Positions 36,198-43,843 of a stretch of DNA of 64,000 bases are shown here, piece after piece; positions within the stretch are counted from its first letter, which is position 1; the number at the start of each line of letters is the position of its first letter. The DNA is from Balneola sp. MJW-20 (GTDB lineage: Bacteria; Bacteroidota; Rhodothermia; Balneolales; Balneolaceae): NCBI RefSeq assembly GCF_040811775.1, contig NZ_JBFNXW010000001.1, forward strand, positions 62,001-126,000, given 5' to 3'. A model generated the notes under the pieces. It worked only from the letters and a program-made list of their open reading frames with translations. It searched no databases and was not told the DNA's origin. The translations under genes were made by a program, and so were the position numbers.

Positions 36198-37049
36198 ATG
36201 TACAAACTTATCGCGGACAGTGGTGCAACAAAAACGGACTGGGCTTCAACGGCTAACGGGAAAGTAAAATTTTTCAGTTCTGCCGGACTTAATCCCCATT
36301 TACTTAGTGATGAAGAGATCGTCGCGATCCTGAAGGAAGAGGTCTTTCCTCAGCTCGAGACCGGTGAAATGGCTGAGGTACTTTTTTATGGCTCCGGATG
36401 TGCAGATCCCTCGATGAAGAACCGGATCATGCAGTGCTTTATGAATGCAATGCCAACAGCAAGTATCCAGGTTTCCACAGATCTTGAAGCAGCCGGTATA
36501 GCTTTATTCGGAGACGATGAAGGACTGGCATGTATATTGGGAACCGGGTCCAATGCCGGGATCTATTCGGGCGGCCTGCTCATTAAACAAATGAAAGCGG
36601 AAGTATTTCCTGAAGGGGATAAAGGCGGTGGGGCAGCGATCATCCTTGCAATCATAAAAGATGTGGCTGATATGGCAGCACCGGAAGAAGTCAGAAATGC
36701 CGTAGAGATTCTGCTGGAGGGAAGTCCTGAAGAATACTTGTATAAATTGGAGAATGATAAGGTCAGCCGTACCGATGTGGCTTCTTTATATAAAAAAATG
36801 GCACCACTTTACGATAATGAGTATTTCCGGGCGAAAGTAAAGGCTCAGGTCAGCGAGTTTATAGAAGAAGTAAGCAGGCAATTTAAAGATGTTGCTTCAG
36901 ATCTCAGCTGGGGATTTATAGGAAGCATTGCTTTGTTGAATGAGCAGATCATCCGGGAAATAGCTAATGAGAAGGGCATAGAGATCAGAAAGATCACCGG
37001 TCGGCCCATTGAAGAATTACATAATTATTTATCAGAGAAGTATGATTGA
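36198..37049 (+). CDS. BadF/BadG-type ATPase, N-acetylglucosamine kinase-like
   Basis: ASKHA-fold sugar kinase of 283 residues. MYKLIADSGATKTDWAS is the phosphate-1 loop, VSTDLEAAGIALFG and CILGTGSNAGIYS the second phosphate region, and GWGFIGSIA-like (LSWGFIGSIAL) the adenosine side. Bacteroidota proteins of this shape are annotated N-acetylglucosamine kinase. It would complement AnmK at the left edge in amino-sugar salvage; that link is an inference. Its stop overlaps the tatD start (ATG at 37042). Confidence 0.82.
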   Translation: MYKLIADSGATKTDWASTANGKVKFFSSAGLNPHLLSDEEIVAILKEEVFPQLETGEMAEVLFYGSGCADPSMKNRIMQCFMNAMPTASIQVSTDLEAAGIALFGDDEGLACILGTGSNAGIYSGGLLIKQMKAEVFPEGDKGGGAAIILAIIKDVADMAAPEEVRNAVEILLEGSPEEYLYKLENDKVSRTDVASLYKKMAPLYDNEYFRAKVKAQVSEFIEEVSRQFKDVASDLSWGFIGSIALLNEQIIREIANEKGIEIRKITGRPIEELHNYLSEKYD

Positions 37050-37812
37050 TACACACTCACATATCTACCTTGAACAATTTGATGAAGATAGAAATGAGGT
37101 TATGAAGCGTGCAGTGGATGCCGGGATAACGGATATATATATGCCAGCTATAGATCTGGATTCGATTGCACAGATGGCCAACCTTGAATATGAAGGAATT
37201 GCATTCCATAAAATGGCAGGGTTACACCCCTGCGATGTAGGCGAAGAGCTGGAAAAAGATTTCTACGGTTCGCTCATGCACTGGGTAGAGCAACCGGACA
37301 TCCTGGGTGTGGGTGAGACCGGACTGGATTATTACTGGAGCACCGATCACATAGACAATCAGAAAACAAGTCTTCGGTTACATTGCAAGGCTGCGAGAGA
37401 ATCAAATAAGCCCGTGATCATACATAACCGTGAAAGCACCTCTGATATGCTGGATATTATTGAGGAAGAGCAGGACGGAAGCCTGAAAGGGATCTGGCAT
37501 TGTTATAACGGAACGGTTGATGAAGGAAAGCGGGCTATCGACCTTGGGCTTCATTTAGGCATTGGCGGGGTTGTGACCTTTAAAAACGGGGGTGTGGATA
37601 AGACAGTAACAGAACTTCCACTCGATAAAATGGTCCTTGAAACGGATGCTCCCTATCTTTCGCCGGCACCAAACAGAGGGAAAAGGAATGAACCTTCTTT
37701 CATGAAATATACTGCTGAGAAACTGGCAGAATTATTTGGATTAAGTCTGGATGAACTTGATAAAAAAACTTCCGATACTGCCTGCATACTATTTGATAAA
37801 CCCATTATCTGA
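37042..37812 (+). CDS. TatD-family metal-dependent deoxyribonuclease
   Basis: Metal-dependent hydrolase of the amidohydrolase TIM-barrel type, about 256 residues. Metal ligands: MIDTHSHIYLEQF, GLHPCDVG, GETGLDYYW, PVIIHNRE, GIWHCYNG and LETDAPYLSP, the full TatD set. The correct start is the ATG at 37042, inside the preceding gene's final codons (8-base overlap), because it gives the family N-terminus MIDTHSH; an upstream frame start at 37009 would add 11 residues. Biological role in this family (DNA or tRNA processing or quality control) varies. Confidence 0.92.
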   Translation: MIDTHSHIYLEQFDEDRNEVMKRAVDAGITDIYMPAIDLDSIAQMANLEYEGIAFHKMAGLHPCDVGEELEKDFYGSLMHWVEQPDILGVGETGLDYYWSTDHIDNQKTSLRLHCKAARESNKPVIIHNRESTSDMLDIIEEEQDGSLKGIWHCYNGTVDEGKRAIDLGLHLGIGGVVTFKNGGVDKTVTELPLDKMVLETDAPYLSPAPNRGKRNEPSFMKYTAEKLAELFGLSLDELDKKTSDTACILFDKPII

Positions 37813-37817
37813 ATCCA

Positions 37818-38291
37818 ATGAAAAAGCTGATCCTTCCGTTCTTAATGGCACTGTTATTCAGTTCAGGCATCTATGCACAAAATGAAACCTCTACTAAAAA
37901 AGTATGGGCAGAAAATATTCGTCAGTTACTGGATGATTTTCTATACGGTGCATCTATTGATGACCCGAGAGCTCACGATCGATTCTGGGCTGAAGACCTG
38001 ATCTATACCAGCTCATCTGGTACCAGAAGAGGCAAAAAAGAAATAATGGCCGGATATACTGAAGATCATAAAGTCAGTGAAAAACCGGCGGTACTCTACA
38101 CTTCAGAGGATGTGGAGGTCAGGTTTTACGGAAACACTGCGGTGCTCACATTTACACTGGTTGCTACCCCGCAGAATGACCCGGATGCACCCAAGAGCTT
38201 TTACTATAACAGTGGGGTACTGGTGAGGCGAGGGGCCCAGTGGAAGGTCATAAACTGGCAGGCCACCGCGATACCGGTAAATGTTCAGTAA
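37818..38291 (+). CDS. Secreted NTF2-like (SnoaL/DUF4440-type) protein
   Basis: 157 residues with a cleavable signal peptide (LILPFLMALLFSSGIYAQ). The remainder has the cone-shaped NTF2 fold pattern: DDPRAHDRFWAEDLIYTSS, KKEIMAGY, VEVRFYGNTAVLTFTL and VLVRRGAQWKVINWQ. Proteins of this pattern are common and mostly uncharacterised; some are isomerases or ligand carriers. Five bases after tatD. Its stop overlaps the stop of the convergent pdxB by seven bases. Confidence 0.8.
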   Translation: MKKLILPFLMALLFSSGIYAQNETSTKKVWAENIRQLLDDFLYGASIDDPRAHDRFWAEDLIYTSSSGTRRGKKEIMAGYTEDHKVSEKPAVLYTSEDVEVRFYGNTAVLTFTLVATPQNDPDAPKSFYYNSGVLVRRGAQWKVINWQATAIPVNVQ

Positions 38292-39394
38292 CTTTTACAC
38301 CCCAATGTATACAAGATCTGATATTGGTCCAGTACCTTTGGGTCCATCTTAATATTCTGGTATTCATACCTGAAGGGAAGGCCGGTACGTAGTTTTCTGA
38401 AAAGCTTATCACTGTCATTTTCGAGTGAAATGGCCCTTAGTTTATGGTCGTATTCCATGATCGGGTGAATTATCCTGAGCAGCTCCGACAATTCAGTTAT
38501 GTCACTGGTTTCAACTTTTATGCTCTTTTCGACCAGATCGGATCGAACAGAAGTCAATTCGAAATGTTCAGCCAGGGCTTCACAGATCATCATGGTAGCT
38601 TTAAGCTTAGCCTGTTCAGAATAGCCGGCGATATGCGGAGTAGCAATGAAGGAGTGCTCAAGCATATCCTGATTAAGTTCAGGTTCATTTTCCCAGACAT
38701 CTGTGATCAGGCATCCGATCCTTCCGCGATCATAAGCTTCCAGAACAGCTAATTCATCAGTAACCCCACCGCGTGAAGAATTAATAATACAGTCAAACTT
38801 CCGCCCTTCCAGTTTATCGCCATTGAGCCAGTGATGGGTCGGGTACAGACCGGAATCAACCAGTGGAGTATGAAAGCTTAAAATATCTGCATCCAACACC
38901 TCTTCGAGTGCTGCACTTTTAAAGATCAGGTCACTGATCTCACGGGGAGGATCATAGTCTGTATGAGCGATCCCGAAAGAATCGAGCATCCTGCCTAACG
39001 TGCTTCCGACATTCCCACAGCCAATAATTCCTATAGTCTTATTTGATATAGAGGTGTCATTTTTCTCCGCCCATAAAAGAAGTGCGGTGATCACGTATTC
39101 TGCAACTGCCCGGGCATTACAGCCCTTGGCATCGTGTATGCTGATGTTATTCTGCTTGAGGTAAGAGGTATCTATATGATCAGTACCGGACGAACCGGTT
39201 GCAATAAAACTCAGAGAACCGGGTATCTCCGGAAGCGTCTGCGGATTCACCGGACTTACTGTGCGTATCAGTAACGCATCACAATCCGGGGGAATGTCCC
39301 AATCATCCTCTGGATCGTACAACTGCAGATCGATCTCTTCCGGTATGAATGAGCTGAGCTTGTATAAATTCTTGTCTGCTAATACTTTGATCAC
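38285..39394 (-). CDS. pdxB: 4-phosphoerythronate dehydrogenase
   Basis: Second step of the DXP-independent-product side of pyridoxal phosphate synthesis: oxidises 4-phosphoerythronate to 2-oxo-3-hydroxy-4-phosphobutanoate. 369 residues. D-2-hydroxyacid dehydrogenase core with FIATGSSGTDHID, GCNARAVAEYV, Rossmann IGIIGCGNVGSTLG, INSSRGGVTDE, and ATPHIAGYSEQAKL (catalytic His). The C-terminal 90 residues form the PdxB-specific dimerisation domain, which separates it from SerA. GTG start at 39394. Divergent from the nucleoside phosphorylase gene. Confidence 0.92.
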   Translation of the reverse strand: MIKVLADKNLYKLSSFIPEEIDLQLYDPEDDWDIPPDCDALLIRTVSPVNPQTLPEIPGSLSFIATGSSGTDHIDTSYLKQNNISIHDAKGCNARAVAEYVITALLLWAEKNDTSISNKTIGIIGCGNVGSTLGRMLDSFGIAHTDYDPPREISDLIFKSAALEEVLDADILSFHTPLVDSGLYPTHHWLNGDKLEGRKFDCIINSSRGGVTDELAVLEAYDRGRIGCLITDVWENEPELNQDMLEHSFIATPHIAGYSEQAKLKATMMICEALAEHFELTSVRSDLVEKSIKVETSDITELSELLRIIHPIMEYDHKLRAISLENDSDKLFRKLRTGLPFRYEYQNIKMDPKVLDQYQILYTLGCKSY

Positions 39395-39442
39395 GATGTT
39401 ATTATCTATGATTATAAGGCTTATTTATCCTATCATTGCAGC

Positions 39443-40786
39443 ATGAGTAAAAAGTATAACATAGTATCCATAATTCGAAAGAAACGCGACGGGGAATCCT
39501 TGAGTAGCTCTGAGATTGATTACCTGATAAAGGGATATACGTCTGGAGAGCTGCCTGATTATCAGATGAGCGCATTCACTATGGCGGCCTATCTGAACGG
39601 CCTCAACAAAGAAGAGTCGGCTCAACTTACACGCTCCATGCTGCACTCGGGGATCATTGTTGACCTATCAATGATACCAGGAAAGAAAGTAGACAAACAT
39701 TCTACCGGGGGAGTGGGAGATAAACTCTCATTAATTCTTGCTCCTATTGTTGCCAGTGCCGGTGTACCCGTGCCTATGATATCAGGTAGAGGTTTAGGCC
39801 ACACCGGAGGTACTCTTGATAAACTGGAATCTATACCGGGTTTTCAGGTAGATGTTGATCTGGAAAGGTATAAGGAGATCATTGATAAACATAGACTGGT
39901 ACTGGTCGGGCAGACCAAAGAGATCGCACCTGCAGATAAAAAACTTTATGCGCTCCGAGATGTGACCGCTACCGTAGAATCCATACCGCTGATCGCAGGA
40001 AGTATTATGAGCAAGAAGCTTGCGGAGGGGATCGATGCGCTGGTTCTGGATGTCAAATATGGATCCGGTGCCTTTATGAAAAAACAGGAAGACGCCATGG
40101 AACTCGGAAAGACGCTGGTGGATATAGGGCTTGAGTTTGGCAAAGAGACCGTCGCTTATATCACTAATATGAATCAGCCGCTGGGATATAGTGTGGGTAA
40201 CTGGCTGGAAGTGGAAGAGTGCATTCATGCATTACATGGAGAGGGACCGGAAGATATTCTCGAATTGTCCCATCTGTTATCCGGAACCATGATCTATCTT
40301 GGAGGTCGTGCTGAATCAGTAAATGAAGGCATATCGATCAGCAAGATGCAGGTACAGAACGGAGAAGCTTTTCAGAAATGGCTGGACATAGTGGATGAAC
40401 AGGGTGGGGATATATCGGTGATCCGGGATCCTGACTCTTATGTGAAAGCGAAATTTGAATTTGAATTAAAATCTCCTGAAGATGGATATATAAATGAGAT
40501 CGATTCCTTTCAGATCGGTATGGCTTCCCTTGAACTGGGAGCAGGCAGAAAAAAGAAAGAAGATGCGGTTGATCCTGTAGCCGGGATCAGGCTTGGCAAG
40601 AAACTGGGGGATAAAGTAAAGAAAGGTGAAACAATTTTAACAGGATATACGAACAAGCCCTCAGTTATGGAAACAGCAGTCGAAATATTGACAAAAGCGG
40701 TTGTCATAACAGAAACAAAACCAAAAGAAGAAGATCTGGTTAGTCACGTAATAGATAAAGACGGTATTAGGGCATTTGAGCTTTAA
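39443..40786 (+). CDS. Pyrimidine-nucleoside / thymidine phosphorylase
   Basis: Phosphorolysis of thymidine or uridine to base plus (deoxy)ribose-1-phosphate in salvage. 447 residues in three domains: helical (VSIIRKKRDGESLSSSEID), phosphate-binding with KHSTGGVGDKLSLIL and GRGLGHTGGTLDKLES, and a C-terminal barrel-sandwich (VKKGETILTGYTNKP). The complete KHSTGGVGD and GHTGGTLDK signatures identify the family, but thymidine (deoA) and general pyrimidine (pdp) types cannot be separated here. Confidence 0.93.
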   Translation: MSKKYNIVSIIRKKRDGESLSSSEIDYLIKGYTSGELPDYQMSAFTMAAYLNGLNKEESAQLTRSMLHSGIIVDLSMIPGKKVDKHSTGGVGDKLSLILAPIVASAGVPVPMISGRGLGHTGGTLDKLESIPGFQVDVDLERYKEIIDKHRLVLVGQTKEIAPADKKLYALRDVTATVESIPLIAGSIMSKKLAEGIDALVLDVKYGSGAFMKKQEDAMELGKTLVDIGLEFGKETVAYITNMNQPLGYSVGNWLEVEECIHALHGEGPEDILELSHLLSGTMIYLGGRAESVNEGISISKMQVQNGEAFQKWLDIVDEQGGDISVIRDPDSYVKAKFEFELKSPEDGYINEIDSFQIGMASLELGAGRKKKEDAVDPVAGIRLGKKLGDKVKKGETILTGYTNKPSVMETAVEILTKAVVITETKPKEEDLVSHVIDKDGIRAFEL

Positions 40787-40791
40787 AATTG

Positions 40792-40821
40792 TTGAATTAC
40801 CGGAATAATCAGTTAATTTAG
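40792..40821 (+). promoter_or_regulatory. Probable Bacteroidota-type promoter for the pspA operon
   Basis: TTG at 40792-40794, a 19-base spacer, then TAATTTAG at 40814-40821, matching the -33 TTTG / -7 TAnnTTTG layout in seven of eight -7 positions. Predicted start of transcription near 40828, leaving a 5' leader of about 37 bases before pspA. Confidence 0.5.
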
Positions 40822-40864
40822 TTCTGAGGTAATTAATTAGGGCATAAAACAAACAGAAAGCATT

Positions 40865-41626
40865 ATGTTTAAAAGATTTATCCGCGCAATCAAATCCTTA
40901 TTCGGTGGCCTTATCAGTTCCATGGAAGATCCAAAGCTGATACTGGAACAAAATATTCGGGATCTTAATGATCAGATACCACAGATGAATGAGAATATCG
41001 CAACAGTAAAAGCAAACCTCATGCTTTTACAAAAAGAAGCGAATCGAAATGCAAGAGCGATCGAAGATCTGACCGCCAAGATCAAATCCGCCATTCAGGC
41101 CAATCGCGATGATATTGCAGAGGGTTATGCCCTTCAGCTGGAAAAAGCGAAAGAAAATTATAATTCGACCAAGGAGCAGCTGGTTTTTGCCGAAAAGGCA
41201 TACGAGAAAGCTCTTAAAGTGAAAAAGGTGTTCATGCGTGAAAAAGACCGCAAGATCCAGGAGGCTAAAGAAGCCCTTCGTGCAAGCGAAAGAGCAGAAT
41301 GGCAGTCTAAGATAGCGGATACACTTGAACAGTTTGAAGTGGGAGGAATCGATCAGACTCATGACGAAATGATCTCCAGGATCAATGAGGAAGCAGCTAA
41401 AAACGAAGCTCGAATGGAGATCGCTCTCGACTCTATTGATACCGAGACCATGGAAATTGAAGCTAATGCAGAGAAGATCCGGGCCAAATCATTGGTAGAA
41501 CAGTTCAAAATGGAAATGAACGAAGGTACCAAAGGCGGATCCATCAGCATGGACGAAGAGGAAGAAGCCGGAGCAGAAAAAGAATCCGGTAAAACCGTTG
41601 GAAATAAAGAGAAAAGTGGTTCCTGA
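40865..41626 (+). CDS. pspA: PspA/IM30 (Vipp1) family membrane-remodelling protein
   Basis: PspA binds stressed membranes and forms rods or rings; the PspA/Vipp1 family is part of the ESCRT-III superfamily. 253 residues: an amphipathic N-terminal helix (MFKRFIRAIKSLFGGLIS), the SMEDPKLILEQNIRDL start, a long helical hairpin (about 25-145), and helices alpha4-5 (about 149-215: KIADTLEQF, EARMEIALDSID). A Gly/Glu-rich tail (EEEEAGAEKESGK) follows. First gene of an apparent six-gene set. No PspF/PspB/PspC genes of the enterobacterial type are visible. Confidence 0.92.
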   Translation: MFKRFIRAIKSLFGGLISSMEDPKLILEQNIRDLNDQIPQMNENIATVKANLMLLQKEANRNARAIEDLTAKIKSAIQANRDDIAEGYALQLEKAKENYNSTKEQLVFAEKAYEKALKVKKVFMREKDRKIQEAKEALRASERAEWQSKIADTLEQFEVGGIDQTHDEMISRINEEAAKNEARMEIALDSIDTETMEIEANAEKIRAKSLVEQFKMEMNEGTKGGSISMDEEEEAGAEKESGKTVGNKEKSGS

Positions 41627-41634
41627 TCACCATT

Positions 41635-42096
41635 ATGAGCAGCAAGAACGAACAAGAAAGAGAACGCCTCAAAGAGGAATACAAAGATCATTATCGGCGT
41701 ATCAAAGAGGCTAAAGAACGGCTCCGCAAGGCCGAGCAGAAGGGGAAGATCGCCAAAGCGGTCGAGAATATGAATCCCGACAGTCTGCTTGAATCTGTGG
41801 ATGAGTTCCTGGGTAAAGTTCGTGATAAGGTAACTCATGTTGAAGCAAGACTGGACGTAGCCATGGACAGTCTTGACGACGAGGGAACGGATGCAGGTTC
41901 AAAACTGAAAACAGAAGAGCTGGACCAGCAACTTAAAAAGGAAAAAGCAAAGCAGACTCTGAAGCAGGTTAAGGCTGAAATGGGCATGTTATATTCTGAA
42001 ATTGAAAAACATGCCGAAGAGATCAGAGCTGAAAAAACGATCGGGAAGGAAAAAGACCATCCCCGTGATGAAAAATCATCAGAAGATAATTCATGA
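41635..42096 (+). CDS. Short PspA-like coiled-coil protein (truncated paralogue of pspA)
   Basis: 153 hydrophilic residues, largely helical. Residues 38-81 align without a gap with PspA residues 149-192: KIAKAVENM against KIADTLEQF, and EARLDVAMDSLD against EARMEIALDSID, 13 of 44 identical with most others conservative. The later segment LKQVKAEMG also echoes PspA's VEQFKMEMN. The long PspA hairpin and membrane-binding helix are absent; a charged helix (1-37) replaces them. It probably co-assembles with, caps or regulates the PspA polymer; that is an inference. Eight bases after pspA, and its stop overlaps the next start (ATGA). Confidence 0.75.
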   Translation: MSSKNEQERERLKEEYKDHYRRIKEAKERLRKAEQKGKIAKAVENMNPDSLLESVDEFLGKVRDKVTHVEARLDVAMDSLDDEGTDAGSKLKTEELDQQLKKEKAKQTLKQVKAEMGMLYSEIEKHAEEIRAEKTIGKEKDHPRDEKSSEDNS

Positions 42097-42977
42097 CAGA
42101 CGAACTGAATATAAATTATACGCGGGAAGCATTTATGAACCCCATTAATCTGGGGATTCTGCTGGTATCCACACTCACAGCCTTTCTGGTAAGTGACATC
42201 GGAGATATTTCAAGTCTCTTACTTACTACCGTATTCGGCCTGGAGCTGATGTATCTGGGAATAGTACCTAAACTCCCCCGGTTCCGGAAAAAAGCTGAAC
42301 TCAAGAAGATCAAGGAACGTCATGCGGCTAATAATGAAAAAGAATTATTTCAGTCGCTCGATCCGAAGTCACAAAAAAGGTTTCTGGTACTTAAACACCT
42401 GGCTAAACTGGTGCAGGAAAATTTTGAGAAGTTGCCATACAGCTCTCAGGGACTCCTGGATAATATCGGTAAGAAGATCGAAGAGCTTCTGGGAAATTAC
42501 CTCACCTTACTGGATCTGATCAAACGTTATGAGATCTATCTTAATACTTCCCTGGAAAGTAATCTTAAGGAAGAAGTGATCCGGCAGATCGAAGAGATCA
42601 AACAGACTGAGTCAGAAAAGCTTAAGCGCACCAAAGCCCGCAGGGTAGCGATCATGCAAAAACGCCTTAAGAAATTTGATGTGGCCAAAGAAAAGTATCT
42701 GGTATGCGAAACTCATCTTGAGACCATAGAAGATGCCGTCCGATATATCTACGAACAATCCATGACCATGAGTAACCCTGAGGAGATCGGGTTCCAGCTG
42801 GATAATCTGCTTACCGAAGTAGAGGAAACTTCACAATTGATTGATGACCTGGATCAGGATATCTTACCGGAGTATACCACCGAGTGGGAAAATGATCTGG
42901 ATTTTGATTCCATCCTGGATGAACTCACCGGTGAAACCGAGACGGAAACAAAACCTTCTAAGAAAGTCAAAGAATAG
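42093..42977 (+). CDS. Membrane-anchored coiled-coil protein of the psp operon
   Basis: 294 residues, no recognised family name. Two closely spaced N-terminal membrane helices (about 18-33 and 40-58: LGILLVSTLTAFLV and SSLLLTTVFGLELMYLG), then a basic stretch (KLPRFRKKAELKKIKER) and a long cytoplasmic helical region (about 90-265) with heptad-like spacing. The acidic C-terminus (DFDSILDELTGETETE) ends in KKVKE. Translationally coupled (4-base overlap) to the short PspA-like gene. Likely the membrane anchor or adaptor of the module; inference from position and topology only. Confidence 0.72.
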   Translation: MTDELNINYTREAFMNPINLGILLVSTLTAFLVSDIGDISSLLLTTVFGLELMYLGIVPKLPRFRKKAELKKIKERHAANNEKELFQSLDPKSQKRFLVLKHLAKLVQENFEKLPYSSQGLLDNIGKKIEELLGNYLTLLDLIKRYEIYLNTSLESNLKEEVIRQIEEIKQTESEKLKRTKARRVAIMQKRLKKFDVAKEKYLVCETHLETIEDAVRYIYEQSMTMSNPEEIGFQLDNLLTEVEETSQLIDDLDQDILPEYTTEWENDLDFDSILDELTGETETETKPSKKVKE

Positions 42978-42983
42978 ATATTT

Positions 42984-43763
42984 ATGGATGTTACCTACGA
43001 GACCCTCTTGCTTGAGGTGAACGAAGCAGGTATTTGCCGGCTGACCATCAATCGGCCTGACAAGATGAATGCACTGAATAGTCAGGTCCTCGATGAACTG
43101 GATCAGGCTATTGATCAGATCGAAGTTGACGCGGATATAAAAGGACTGATCATTACCGGTACCGGAGAAAAAGCATTCGTGGCCGGGGCAGATATCAAGG
43201 AACTCAGTTCACTGGATGAAGAAACCGGAAAAGACGTATCCCGCAAAGGTCAGGATATTTTTCAGCGGATCGAAGATCTGGACATTCCGGTGATCGCTGC
43301 AGTCAATGGTTATGCTCTCGGCGGAGGATGTGAACTCGCACTCTCATGTCAGATCCGGATCGCTGATCAGAATGCTGTAATGGGGCTCCCGGAAGTTAGT
43401 CTGGGTCTTATCCCCGGATATGGGGGAACGCAGCGTCTGACAGAGACCGTGGGTAAAGCGAAAGCGCTTGAGCTTATAATGACCGGCAGATTCGTTAAGG
43501 CCGATGAAGCTGAGAAGATCGGACTGGTTAATTCAGTTTCTGAAGGATCAGCTCTTGAGGATGCCGAAAAGATGATGGCTGCTATTCAAAAACAAGGCCC
43601 ACTGGCAGTTCGGAATGCAATTCTGGCGGTGAATCAGGCGGGTAAAGAGTCGGGGTACAAATCAGAAGCAAAACTTTTTGGAGAATTGTGCGCTACTGAT
43701 GATTTTAAGGAAGGAACTGGTGCTTTTCTTGAGAAAAGAAAGCCTGATTTTTCCGGTAAATAA
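42984..43763 (+). CDS. Enoyl-CoA hydratase/isomerase (crotonase family)
   Basis: Hydrates trans-2-enoyl-CoA in beta-oxidation or similar. 259 residues, standard. CRLTINRPDKMNALN, FVAGADIKEL (oxyanion hole), ALGGGCELALSC and MGLPEVSLGLIPGYGGTQRL, with both catalytic glutamates present (GGCE and LPE), so a true hydratase is possible. Six bases after the membrane-anchored coiled-coil gene. Why it sits in a PspA module is not obvious; lipid turnover or simple operon convenience are options. Confidence 0.9.
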   Translation: MDVTYETLLLEVNEAGICRLTINRPDKMNALNSQVLDELDQAIDQIEVDADIKGLIITGTGEKAFVAGADIKELSSLDEETGKDVSRKGQDIFQRIEDLDIPVIAAVNGYALGGGCELALSCQIRIADQNAVMGLPEVSLGLIPGYGGTQRLTETVGKAKALELIMTGRFVKADEAEKIGLVNSVSEGSALEDAEKMMAAIQKQGPLAVRNAILAVNQAGKESGYKSEAKLFGELCATDDFKEGTGAFLEKRKPDFSGK

Positions 43764-43843
43764 TAATCAACTGATCTCTGAATGAAAGACGAGCCTCCTT
43801 CGAGTACCGACCCTGTTAACCATTCATTAACGGGAGTAGTGTA

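Noticed and set aside
37009..37041. Earlier start for tatD
   Set aside because: It would sit in the end of the kinase gene and put 11 residues before the metal-binding MIDTHSH start.
41359..41838. Open frame antisense across the pspA/short-paralogue junction
   Set aside because: It is Phe/Leu/Ser-rich, as expected opposite Glu/Lys-rich coiled coils; the plus-strand genes are supported by homology to each other.
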